Source: Clostridia bacterium (GTDB taxonomy: Bacteria; Bacillota; Clostridia; Oscillospirales; Acutalibacteraceae). Taken from it: a DNA stretch of 64,000 nucleotides. Below, in pieces: positions 1 through 7,710 of this stretch (the stretch's first letter is position 1; each line of letters opens with the position of its first letter). Location: NCBI GenBank assembly GCA_017415025.1, contig JAFQJH010000004.1:62001-126000 (forward strand), read 5' to 3'. The notes below the pieces were generated by a model. It saw only the letters and a program-made list of their open reading frames with translations, did no database searches and was not told the DNA's origin. A program made the translations under genes and the position numbers.

Positions 1-2
1 AG

Positions 3-605
3 CTTACACGTGACAACGTTGACGTTGATACAACGGGTATGGACGAATGGACCGAAAAGGGCGCAGAGACAAAGCTCCTCGGTGAGACCTTCGGCGAATG
101 CATCATCTCCGCTGAATATGAAACAGAGCTTGAGCCTGTTATCAACGCTCATCACACAGAGCTTGTTATCACACCCGAAAACAGTATTCTTGCCCTTGCC
201 TGTGAGGTAAACCTCGTCAACAATCAGGTTTATTACACAGAGGACGGTGTCGGCATTATCTCTGAAATCGGCTACATTGAATTCGGCAACAAGGTCGGCT
301 TTGCACTCTTCCCGGGCGAGCTTTATCCCGAGGTTTTCTGGGGTCACGAGATTATCGGCGACACAACGTGGGACGGCACCGAATGGGCATATCCCGCACT
401 TAACAATTCGGTTGACGGCGTTGACGTTTTCGCAGTAAGCCTTGCAAACGATGCACTCGGCTACGTGCTCACTGATGACAACTTCGCATTTATGGGTCAC
501 ATCATCGGAGACGGAATTGCAGACGAGGTTCTTTCCGTCGGCAAGCACACCGGCTCATATTTCGTAGGCACATACCTTGATTTGATTGAAGGCTATGTGA
601 AATAA
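3..605 (+). CDS. C-terminal part of a possible neutral ceramidase-like hydrolase (5' truncated by window)
   Basis: The frame is open to the left edge, so the start lies outside the window; about 200 residues remain. The visible part contains an FALFPGELYPEV segment, a GYVLTDDNFAF segment and a SVGKHTGSYFVGTYLDLIEGY ending spaced much as in the C-terminal half of neutral/alkaline non-lysosomal ceramidases (PF04734), where a PGE(x)PE loop is followed by a GY(I/V)PT segment. That match is from memory and weak. No membrane segment or dockerin is present. A strong bidirectional hairpin follows immediately. The alternative is an unrecognised secreted enzyme; the catalytic region is not in view. Confidence 0.4.
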   Translation, partial: LTRDNVDVDTTGMDEWTEKGAETKLLGETFGECIISAEYETELEPVINAHHTELVITPENSILALACEVNLVNNQVYYTEDGVGIISEIGYIEFGNKVGFALFPGELYPEVFWGHEIIGDTTWDGTEWAYPALNNSVDGVDVFAVSLANDALGYVLTDDNFAFMGHIIGDGIADEVLSVGKHTGSYFVGTYLDLIEGYVK

Positions 606-617
606 AATCAAAAAAGT

Positions 618-655
618 TTACGGCTTGCAGAAAAAATCTGCAAGCCGTAATTTTT
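618..655. terminator. Bidirectional intrinsic terminator
   Basis: A perfect 14-bp stem, TTACGGCTTGCAGA (618-631) with TCTGCAAGCCGTAA (637-650), is flanked by A-run on the left and T-run on the right, so it can end both the plus-strand gene before it and the minus-strand esterase after it. Confidence 0.9.
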
Positions 656-663
656 ATACCGTC

Positions 664-2895
664 TTATCTAAACAGCTTTGCGAACAAGCCGAGGAAGTTT
701 GTGACGATAGCGCAGAAAATTTCAAAAATATTATCTGCTGTGTCAAAGGATGCATCGTAGCTGTTTTTTGCATCACCGTCGTTCGGAGTGAAGGTAAAAT
801 CATCAATGCTCAAATCTGCATCTTCACCCTTGAAGCAAAGCTCGATATCCCTGATTTTCTCAAGCTTCTTGCTTGTAAAACCGATACCGCCCTCGTTGCC
901 GTGGAGATAGAGGCAATTGAGGTTGAGCGTTACAAGATGCCATTCGCCGTCGGCAGGAATAACAAAGGACGTATCACCCGTGCCATTGACCTCGGGCGTG
1001 TGCCACATTGTGTTATTCTTTAAAAGCTTAACCTTGTCAAGCATTACGGGATTTTCGCCGTTATTACGAACGTAAAAGGACATTGTGCCGTAATCGCTGT
1101 AATCGGTATCTGCGTCAAAGAAGCTTTCCGTCTTTATACCGTCCTTGAAGGTAAGGAGAGGCTTTACGTTGAATTTCTTTTTTTCTGCGGTAACGTTAAG
1201 TCCGTTTTCACCCTCGTGTGCATCTGTCGGATTAAAGGAAATCACAGCATTTTCTGCTGACCACGAATCGAAAAATCCGCTCGTTGAATCGCCAAGCGTA
1301 TGCCAGATTTCTTTACTTTCGCAATCCGTCCAGTGCTTATCCGACCAATAATGCGCATTCTCTGCTCTTTCTGTTATAAAAATGCTGACAGGTAAAGGAT
1401 TCTCACCCTCGTAAAGGCAGGCAAGATTTGCTCTGCCGTTGCCCATTCCGTAGGCATAAGATGCGGAAACGGGATTTTCTATATTTTCATTCCATACCTT
1501 TATTGTGTTTGCGGATACGATTTCAGCTTCCGCCTCAACGTAAACTCCGTCCGCACCGCAGACAGCAAAGCCGTAAGCCTTTTTGCCGTTGAGCACAAGT
1601 CCGCCGCCGACATTTTTAAGAGTAACGAACACCGCGCCGTCTCTGATTTCGGTTGACTGCACCGTTGCGCCCGTGAAGGAGTCATACTTCCCGTAAACCA
1701 TTCCCTTTGCACAAAGAGCCATTCTTTCGCCGATTTCTTTTTTATGCTCGGGATGAATGACACCTGTGGCAGGAAGATAAGTTATCGGTATATCGTAGAT
1801 ACCGAAGGTTGCTCTTGATTCAGGGCGTGATGCCTGAATTTTGCCGAAGGCTATATTTCTGTCGGGCAGAACAAGTCCGTCATCGGTATAAAAATACTCC
1901 GCAAGGTTTGTGAAGATAATCGGCAAATCACCGTTATCGTGTGCGAAAATATCCGTATACAGGTCCTGCATAGCATCAAATGCTTTTGCGTAGTATTCAT
2001 CGGAAAATCCGATATCGCTTTCGCCCTGATACCATATCATTCCGACAGGACGGAAGCTGCGGAGTGCTTCTATTTTATGGTTGTAGTTCGCACCGACATC
2101 AGTATAAACGTTCTGATCTTCAGCCGTCCAGTCAGCACTTTCCTTATAAGCGCCGTAGCTTTTGAGCATATTTTTAAGCTCAACATCAGAGTCGATTTTT
2201 TCGCGCGAAATCCAGCTTGCGATTAACGAGCCGCCGAGCGGTGCATTAAGAATGCCCACGGGCATATCCAGCTCTTTCATCATTTCTTCGGCAAAGTAGA
2301 ACGCAACCGCACTCATATTATAAATAAACTCGTTTTCGCCGTTCACCCACTGCGCACCTGCAATATCCTTCTGCGGCTCGTCGGGTACAAAGCCGATTTC
2401 AGAGTAGCTGTTGACATAGGGCGGTACCATTAGCACGCGGAGCCACTTGCTGAATTTTTTGCCGTTCGTCATATCCTCAAATCCGCCCTTCGCCTGACCG
2501 AGCGGATACTGCATATTGCTCTGTCCGCTTGCAAGCCACAGTTCACCGAAAACAACGTTTTCAAGACTATCAAAAACCGAGCCGTCCTTCATCAATACGA
2601 TTGTATATTCTTCATATCCGCCCGACGGTGCGGCAAATGAAACGGTGAACGTTCCGTCAGCCGTTGCCGCGCTTTCAGCCGATGCAACGATTTCGCTTTC
2701 CTTGTTATAAAGCGTTGCTGTTATCTCACTGCCGGATGCAGCCACTCCCGCAAGGATTGCTTCATTATTCTGCTGAAAAAGCATACCGTCGCCGTAGACA
2801 GTATAAAGACGCGTCTGCACATCCTGCGCTGCCGCAAACGGCATACACGAAAGAGCAAAAACTACAACAAGAATAATACTCAATATCTTTTTCAT
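664..2895 (-). CDS. Secreted sialate O-acetylesterase-like (SASA family) enzyme with C-terminal hydrophobic tail
   Basis: A 743-aa exported esterase. A signal peptide (residues 1-24, ending FAAAQ) precedes a SASA/SGNH hydrolase domain: GQSNM (124-128) carries the nucleophile Ser, WYQGESD (288-294) is the family block, and IHPEHKKEIGERMA (380-393) is in the usual place for the catalytic His. The family deacetylates sialic acids or acetylated plant glycans. Residues about 510-720 form a beta-rich, carbohydrate-binding-like module, and the protein ends in an aromatic helix (NIFEIFCAIVTNF...LFR) with no charged cell-wall signal. I chose the ATG at 2895 because AGGGGA lies just upstream; an ATG 18 bases earlier lacks a site. 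It follows the glycosyltransferase gene by 14 bases and probably shares its transcript. Confidence 0.85.
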   Translation of the reverse strand: MKKILSIILVVVFALSCMPFAAAQDVQTRLYTVYGDGMLFQQNNEAILAGVAASGSEITATLYNKESEIVASAESAATADGTFTVSFAAPSGGYEEYTIVLMKDGSVFDSLENVVFGELWLASGQSNMQYPLGQAKGGFEDMTNGKKFSKWLRVLMVPPYVNSYSEIGFVPDEPQKDIAGAQWVNGENEFIYNMSAVAFYFAEEMMKELDMPVGILNAPLGGSLIASWISREKIDSDVELKNMLKSYGAYKESADWTAEDQNVYTDVGANYNHKIEALRSFRPVGMIWYQGESDIGFSDEYYAKAFDAMQDLYTDIFAHDNGDLPIIFTNLAEYFYTDDGLVLPDRNIAFGKIQASRPESRATFGIYDIPITYLPATGVIHPEHKKEIGERMALCAKGMVYGKYDSFTGATVQSTEIRDGAVFVTLKNVGGGLVLNGKKAYGFAVCGADGVYVEAEAEIVSANTIKVWNENIENPVSASYAYGMGNGRANLACLYEGENPLPVSIFITERAENAHYWSDKHWTDCESKEIWHTLGDSTSGFFDSWSAENAVISFNPTDAHEGENGLNVTAEKKKFNVKPLLTFKDGIKTESFFDADTDYSDYGTMSFYVRNNGENPVMLDKVKLLKNNTMWHTPEVNGTGDTSFVIPADGEWHLVTLNLNCLYLHGNEGGIGFTSKKLEKIRDIELCFKGEDADLSIDDFTFTPNDGDAKNSYDASFDTADNIFEIFCAIVTNFLGLFAKLFR

Positions 2896-2909
2896 AGCTG
2901 TTCCCCTTT

Positions 2910-3977
2910 TCATAAGTATTTTCTGAAGTTATCCGCCCAAACCTGCATCGAATAATTCGAGGTGATTTCTTTTCTTGCCTTTTCACGCTCGGCATCGGTT
3001 TCGGGCTTTTTCACATCCTCAACAGCCTTTGAAAGCACGCGGACATAATCGTCAACATCTTCGCTTTTAAAATATCTGACCGTGCTGACCTTATCGGTAA
3101 GTTGCTGCGGAATATCGCTGGCTACCGCAAGGCAGCCGCAATACATCGCCTCAAAAACTGCGAAAGGGAGTGCTCCTTCCGTGCGCGAGGGACTTAAGAT
3201 AATATCTGTATTGTGATAGTAAGTTCCGATATTTTCCGTCGGCGGAAGAACGGTAATCCATTCAGGCTTTTCACCGAAGGTCTTTCGGATTTCCTCCTCA
3301 AATTCATCGCGGTGAGAAGCAACAACAACATACAGATGAACGTCGTGTTCTTCACGGATATGCCTGAAAGCTTCAAATGTAAGGTCAATGCCCTTGACCT
3401 TTACGTTATACCCCATAGTAAGGCAGGATATTTTATCCTTCCTTTCAAACTCATCAACCGTTTCAAGACGGTCAAAATAAAGCGCGTGCTCAAGCGTTTC
3501 AATCTCTCTGTCAGGGAATGAAAGCTCCGCCTTTTCGGTAACCGACGGACTGACACCGACAAGTACGTCCTTTTTGTAAAGTAATGTACGCAGCTTGTGG
3601 CTCAGACCGCTTGCATTATAGGTGCACTGAAAAAAGCGCACAACGGGAATTTTCGGACAAACAATTTTTGTGATGACATCCATAGGGAAATCGTTGAAAT
3701 GTCTGAATATTTTTTTAATTTTATTCTCCTTGATAATCTTTCTGAGAAGGAAAATGTTTTTTACAAAACTATCGGTCTGAACATAGACAACCGCACCGTC
3801 ACGCCGCATATCCTCAATCCAGCTTTTCGCATTGGTCGAGAGCGCACGGTGAGGCAGAAGATACACCTGTCGGATACCGTCTTTTTCGACATCCTTGCGC
3901 AAAAATTCAAGTGCGTTCATAAAACCGCCCTTATACGCGGCGGCATAATCGCAGATATGTAAAACTCCGAAATTCAT
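2910..3977 (-). CDS. Family 4-like glycosyltransferase
   Basis: A cytoplasmic GT-B glycosyltransferase of about 355 aa. The N-terminal half starts MNFGVLHICDYAA with a gly-containing turn (KGGF), and the C-terminal donor-binding half has the GT4 pattern SPSRTEGALPFAVFEAMYCG, whose E-x7-E acidic pair is typical of retaining family 4 enzymes. Acceptor and donor cannot be read from sequence. I prefer the ATG at 3977, eight bases after GGAG, to the one at 3983, which sits only two bases from it. First gene of a two-gene operon with the secreted esterase. Confidence 0.85.
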   Translation of the reverse strand: MNFGVLHICDYAAAYKGGFMNALEFLRKDVEKDGIRQVYLLPHRALSTNAKSWIEDMRRDGAVVYVQTDSFVKNIFLLRKIIKENKIKKIFRHFNDFPMDVITKIVCPKIPVVRFFQCTYNASGLSHKLRTLLYKKDVLVGVSPSVTEKAELSFPDREIETLEHALYFDRLETVDEFERKDKISCLTMGYNVKVKGIDLTFEAFRHIREEHDVHLYVVVASHRDEFEEEIRKTFGEKPEWITVLPPTENIGTYYHNTDIILSPSRTEGALPFAVFEAMYCGCLAVASDIPQQLTDKVSTVRYFKSEDVDDYVRVLSKAVEDVKKPETDAEREKARKEITSNYSMQVWADNFRKYL

Positions 3978-4008
3978 TCGCATTACTCCGTTTAAATATA
4001 CTATTAAA

Positions 4009-4037
4009 AAGATATCACATTACAAAAGCAAAGTCAA
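4009..4037 (-). promoter_or_regulatory. Sigma-A type promoter for the glycosyltransferase-esterase operon
   Basis: On the minus strand TTGACT (4037-4032) is followed after 17 bases by TATCTT (4014-4009), preceded by TGA (a TGn extended -10). Confidence 0.65.
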
Positions 4038-4051
4038 TTTTTACAGCAAAA

Positions 4052-4074
4052 AAGGCCCGACAAAGTCGAGCCTT
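4052..4074 (-). terminator. Intrinsic terminator of the typA-to-phosphoesterase operon
   Basis: Reading the minus strand, AAGGCTCGAC and GTCGGGCCTT pair around a TTT loop with one G-T or mismatch and run into TTTTT. It closes the five-gene minus-strand operon. Confidence 0.8.
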
Positions 4075-4088
4075 AAATGTTTATTCAA

Positions 4089-5279
4089 TTAAAATGCGTA
4101 ACCGAAGAAAATCTTAATCGGGAATGTGATAACAAAGAGAAGTCCTGCCTTGATTCGTTCCCAGAGGGTAAGCTCTTCAGCGTTCATATTGTAGTTAGCC
4201 ATAGCCATCTTACTCTCGCCGAAATAATCCTGGAAATGAATGAGGTGTGTCTCGTAAGTTGAAGTATCTTCCTCGTTAAGGTTGATGATTCTGAAGCCTC
4301 TGTCCTCGTTGCCATAGCTGTGGAAGGTCATACCCGGTGTTGCAACAAGGTCGATTCCGTTGTAATCAACCTCAAAGGAATTGTTGTGGTCGTGGCCGAA
4401 GAACATTGCTACAACGTCGCCCTGAGCCTGAATTGCAGGCATCTGCTTTGAATCACGTGTAGCGGGGCAGGGATACTCCTTGAAGTGGCCTGCCTTGAGT
4501 ACGCCCGGCTTGAACACATAGTATCTGCCGTCCTGATAAAGCTCCGAGCCTTCAATATACTCTGTGCTGCTGTCAATAAGACCAACGATTTCCTTAACAA
4601 TGATATGCTGGAAAGCCATTGAAGGAACGGCAACACCGCCGTTTGCAGCCTTGAGCTCGTTTGACTTGTTGACATACCATTCAACCTGATCGTCGTGAAC
4701 GTAGTCGTAACCGCCAAGCTCTTCATCATAAGTGTTTGAATCGAACATCCAGAGGTTATACATCATCTTATCAGCATCCTCTGAAGAGTAGATAGGAAGA
4801 TTGTATGTACCGCAGCCGTAGAGTGCTTCGCCCTCGTCCTCGCCGATAAAGCAATCATACTTCTCGTAAATATCGAAAAGTTCTTCCTTTGAAAGCTTGT
4901 TCTCGTCATCGTGGTTACCGAAAACCATAGCAACGGGAACTTCATATTCCTCGAAAATTGACATAAACTGGTCGATAGCCTTTTCACATCTTCTTGTATC
5001 CCAAGCCTTTGAGATATCGGTACGGCAGGAGCCGCCCGAAATATTGTCGCCCGTAAGAACTACAAGGTCAGGCTTTTCCTGCTTTACAGCCTCTTCAAGG
5101 AATGCCTTGACAGCGCCGTTGAGCTGCATATCATCCTGAAGGTCTGCAACCTGCATAATTTTGAAATTTCCGTCATCGTTGAACTGAAGCTTGTCGAAAT
5201 CCTTTTCTGCCGAAACGCCGAAGCAGAGAGTTGTTGCGAGCATCAGCACGCAAAGGGCAACTGAAACAAATTTTTTCAT
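4089..5279 (-). CDS. Secreted calcineurin-like metallophosphoesterase with C-terminal hydrophobic tail
   Basis: A 396-aa exported phosphoesterase. After a signal peptide (1-24, GVSA|EKD) come the metal-site blocks of the calcineurin-like fold: ADLQ (45-48, in place of the usual DxH), GDN (77-79), GNHDDE (121-126) and GHDHNN near residue 300. The DLQ variant of the first block also occurs in bacterial purple-acid-phosphatase and Icc-like proteins. The last 25 residues (LTLWERIKAGLLF...FFGYAF) form a hydrophobic helix at the extreme C-terminus, similar in style to two other secreted enzymes here. Start at 5279 follows AAAGGAG by seven bases; the upstream ATG at 5315 lies inside the preceding gene and would ruin the signal peptide. 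Last gene of the operon. Confidence 0.85.
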   Translation of the reverse strand: MKKFVSVALCVLMLATTLCFGVSAEKDFDKLQFNDDGNFKIMQVADLQDDMQLNGAVKAFLEEAVKQEKPDLVVLTGDNISGGSCRTDISKAWDTRRCEKAIDQFMSIFEEYEVPVAMVFGNHDDENKLSKEELFDIYEKYDCFIGEDEGEALYGCGTYNLPIYSSEDADKMMYNLWMFDSNTYDEELGGYDYVHDDQVEWYVNKSNELKAANGGVAVPSMAFQHIIVKEIVGLIDSSTEYIEGSELYQDGRYYVFKPGVLKAGHFKEYPCPATRDSKQMPAIQAQGDVVAMFFGHDHNNSFEVDYNGIDLVATPGMTFHSYGNEDRGFRIINLNEEDTSTYETHLIHFQDYFGESKMAMANYNMNAEELTLWERIKAGLLFVITFPIKIFFGYAF

Positions 5280-5296
5280 AAGTTTTCTCCTTTTAA

Positions 5297-5869
5297 TTAG
5301 TAAGTATGAGTGCATACTTCTTTGATTTTATCTCTGAGCTTAAGGAAATCCTCAAGCGCCTGAGGCTTGTTGTTGGGGTTGCGCAATAATGCCGCGGGAT
5401 GGAAGGTACCCATCATAAGAACCCCGTTTTTCTCAATAAATTCGCCGTGCTGCTGTGTTACCTTGAAATCAGCACCGATAAGCTTTTGCGCCGCAATTCT
5501 GCCGACACAGACGATGATTTTCGGCTTCATCAGCCTTACCTGCTCACGCAGCCAGCCGAGACACGCATCCTGCTCCTCGGGCTGAGGGTCGCGGTTTTTC
5601 GGCGGTCTGCACTTGACCATATTTGCAATATAAATATTCTTCTTACGGTCAAGTCCGATTGCATCCATATACTTATCAAGAAGCTGTCCGCTTCTGCCGA
5701 CAAAGGGCTCGCCCTTAAGGTCCTCCTGTTCACCCGGACCTTCGCCGATAAACAGAACCTCGGCATCTTCGTTGCCGACACCGAAGACGAGATTTGTTCT
5801 GGCGGCACCGAGAGGACATTTCTGACAAGTGGCACAATCGCACTTTAACTCTTCCCAAGTGTTATACAT
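5297..5869 (-). CDS. udg: Family 4 (4Fe-4S) uracil-DNA glycosylase
   Basis: A 190-aa DNA repair enzyme that removes uracil from DNA. The iron-sulfur ligands are Cys15, Cys18, Cys87 and Cys103, with the C-x2-C and C-x15-C spacing of the Thermus UDGa type. The active-site blocks GEGPGEQED (42-50), FVGRSGQLLD and HPAALL (157-162) are all intact. Length is normal for the family. It starts five bases after ribF stops, so it is translated from the same transcript. Some related proteins were annotated as SPO1 DNA polymerase-like; the cysteines favour Udg family 4. Confidence 0.93.
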   Translation of the reverse strand: MYNTWEELKCDCATCQKCPLGAARTNLVFGVGNEDAEVLFIGEGPGEQEDLKGEPFVGRSGQLLDKYMDAIGLDRKKNIYIANMVKCRPPKNRDPQPEEQDACLGWLREQVRLMKPKIIVCVGRIAAQKLIGADFKVTQQHGEFIEKNGVLMMGTFHPAALLRNPNNKPQALEDFLKLRDKIKEVCTHTY

Positions 5870-5874
5870 CCTGC

Positions 5875-6762
5875 TTACACACCACCTTTCACTGTTGAAA
5901 CATCTGATTTTATCTGCATAATAAGCTCGTCAAACGAGCTGAATTTCTGTTCGGGACGGATAAATCTGACAAGACTGACTTCAACATCCTTGCCGTATAA
6001 ATCTCCGCTGAAATCCAGAATATGAGTTTCGCTCAAAACAACATCCGTTCCGACTGTCGGGCGCAAGCCGATGTTTGTAATGCCCGTATACGTCCTGCCG
6101 TCTGCCGTTACCCTCGATTCGTATACACCGAAAAGAGGAACAACCAAGCCGTCGGGCAAGCGCTGATTAATTGTCGGAAAGCCCCACGTTCTGCCGCGCT
6201 TGTCGCCGTTGATTACGGTTGCGGTATAACCGAAGCATCTGCCGAGCATTCGGTTTGCAAGCTCGATTTCTCCGTTTTCAACGGCTTTGCGGATTGCAGT
6301 TGAACTGACGGGAAGTGAGTCCGAAAGAATTTCGTCCACAATCAGGCATTCAATATTTTTTTCTTTGCAAAGCTTGTTCAGCAGTGTTGCGTCCCCTGCC
6401 GCTCCTTTTCCGAAGCGGTAATTGAAGCCGCAGACAACCGCCCTTGCATTAAAGCGGTTTATAAGAACGCTGTCGATAAATTCCTCGGGGGTAAAATTTT
6501 TTATATCCGTAAAGCTTACGGTTTTAATTTCAAGACCCTTTTCCTTTAAAAAAGCAAGTCTTTCACTGTCTGTCATAAGCTGCGGCGGTGCTTCGCCCGT
6601 TACGGTTTTAAGGCTGTGCTCATCAAAGAGCATCACCGTCGGAACAAGTCCTTTACGGCACAGTTCGGCGGTTTTTTCGATAACCGCCAGGTGGCCGATA
6701 TGCATACCGTCGAAATTACCGAGGGCAACCGCACTGCCGTTATTCAGTTTTTCGTCGGTCAT
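5875..6762 (-). CDS. ribF: Bifunctional riboflavin kinase / FMN adenylyltransferase
   Basis: A 295-aa cytoplasmic enzyme that phosphorylates riboflavin to FMN and adenylates FMN to FAD. The N-terminal nucleotidyltransferase has GNFDGMHIGH (15-24) and the TSSTAIR-like block SSTAIRKAVENG; the C-terminal flavokinase has GDKRGRTWGFPTIN near residue 185. Both domains are complete. It lies nine bases downstream of the alpha/beta hydrolase gene and just upstream of the uracil-DNA glycosylase gene in a minus-strand operon. Confidence 0.96.
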   Translation of the reverse strand: MTDEKLNNGSAVALGNFDGMHIGHLAVIEKTAELCRKGLVPTVMLFDEHSLKTVTGEAPPQLMTDSERLAFLKEKGLEIKTVSFTDIKNFTPEEFIDSVLINRFNARAVVCGFNYRFGKGAAGDATLLNKLCKEKNIECLIVDEILSDSLPVSSTAIRKAVENGEIELANRMLGRCFGYTATVINGDKRGRTWGFPTINQRLPDGLVVPLFGVYESRVTADGRTYTGITNIGLRPTVGTDVVLSETHILDFSGDLYGKDVEVSLVRFIRPEQKFSSFDELIMQIKSDVSTVKGGV

Positions 6763-6771
6763 AGTTACTCC

Positions 6772-7698
6772 TTATTTGTTGAGGAAATTGAAAGCTACGC
6801 CTGCAAGCTCCTCTGCTCTGTCCTCAATGCAGATGTGTCCGCCGTCCTCAACGAGGTAATGCTCTGCTGACGGGAAGGCTCCTGCAATCTGCTGCTTCAT
6901 TGAATTATTGATAATCATATCCTTTTCAGCATTGACAATAAGCACGGGACATTTGATATCCGCCGCACCCTCAAGGTCTGTCGGGCGCATTGTCTGCATC
7001 AGCATACAAAGTCCCTCACCCGTTCCGTCAAGCTGAAGAGGTGCAGTAACACCTTCAAGGTTATAGTTCTTTGTATATTCAAGGTTAGCCGTTGCCATAA
7101 GAACAACAAGGCGCATAAGAATATCAATCTTCGTAAGATATTTAAAAACAAAATCAAGCATACCGCTCATAATCGGCGAAGACATCATACCGCCCATATT
7201 ACCCATATTTCCCATATCTGCAACGGGTGCGGCACAGAAAAGCATCAGCTTCTGAACGTCAACCTGCTGTGCAACGTTGATTGCAACAGCACCGCCCATT
7301 GAATGACCTGCAAGAGTCCAGGTAAATCCCGGTGCGATGCTAAGCATCAGCTTTTCAACAAGTGTTTCACGGTCGATAAGCTCCATTTCTGCGTTTTCAC
7401 GTGTACTGTAACCGAAGTTCGGAAGGTCAACGCAGTAGCAGTCATAGCCCTTTGCGCTCATTTCGTCAGCCATATTTTCCCACGAGAAGCTTGACTGACC
7501 GAAGCCGTGAATGAACATAATTCTGCCCTTATACAAGCCTTCGTGCGGCTCAAAGCGGTAATGAAGCTCATAATCGCCGTAAGAGAAAAATCTGCTGTTT
7601 TCATAAGGAAGTGCCTCACCGTCCGCCGCAAATGCAGGTACACAGACAGCAAGCATCATAACTAGTGATAAAAAAACTGATAAAACTTTCTTTGTCAT
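6772..7698 (-). CDS. Secreted alpha/beta hydrolase
   Basis: A 308-aa exported serine hydrolase. Signal peptide 1-25 (PAFA|AD); oxyanion segment FIHGFGQSS (63-71); nucleophile elbow GHSMGG with Ser133; likely acid in NAEKDMII and catalytic His in the GGHIC segment near the end. A Met/Gly-rich insert (MGNMGNMGG, about 162-170) sits in the cap region. The substrate is unknown. It is embedded, oddly for a secreted enzyme, between typA and ribF with only 12 and 9 bases of spacing. Confidence 0.85.
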   Translation of the reverse strand: MTKKVLSVFLSLVMMLAVCVPAFAADGEALPYENSRFFSYGDYELHYRFEPHEGLYKGRIMFIHGFGQSSFSWENMADEMSAKGYDCYCVDLPNFGYSTRENAEMELIDRETLVEKLMLSIAPGFTWTLAGHSMGGAVAINVAQQVDVQKLMLFCAAPVADMGNMGNMGGMMSSPIMSGMLDFVFKYLTKIDILMRLVVLMATANLEYTKNYNLEGVTAPLQLDGTGEGLCMLMQTMRPTDLEGAADIKCPVLIVNAEKDMIINNSMKQQIAGAFPSAEHYLVEDGGHICIEDRAEELAGVAFNFLNK

Positions 7699-7710
7699 AA
7701 CAAATTCTCC

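Noticed and set aside
7150-7240. Short tandem-like CCCATATT repeats
   Set aside because: They encode the Met/Gly-rich insert of the hydrolase and stay in frame; not a satellite or CRISPR.
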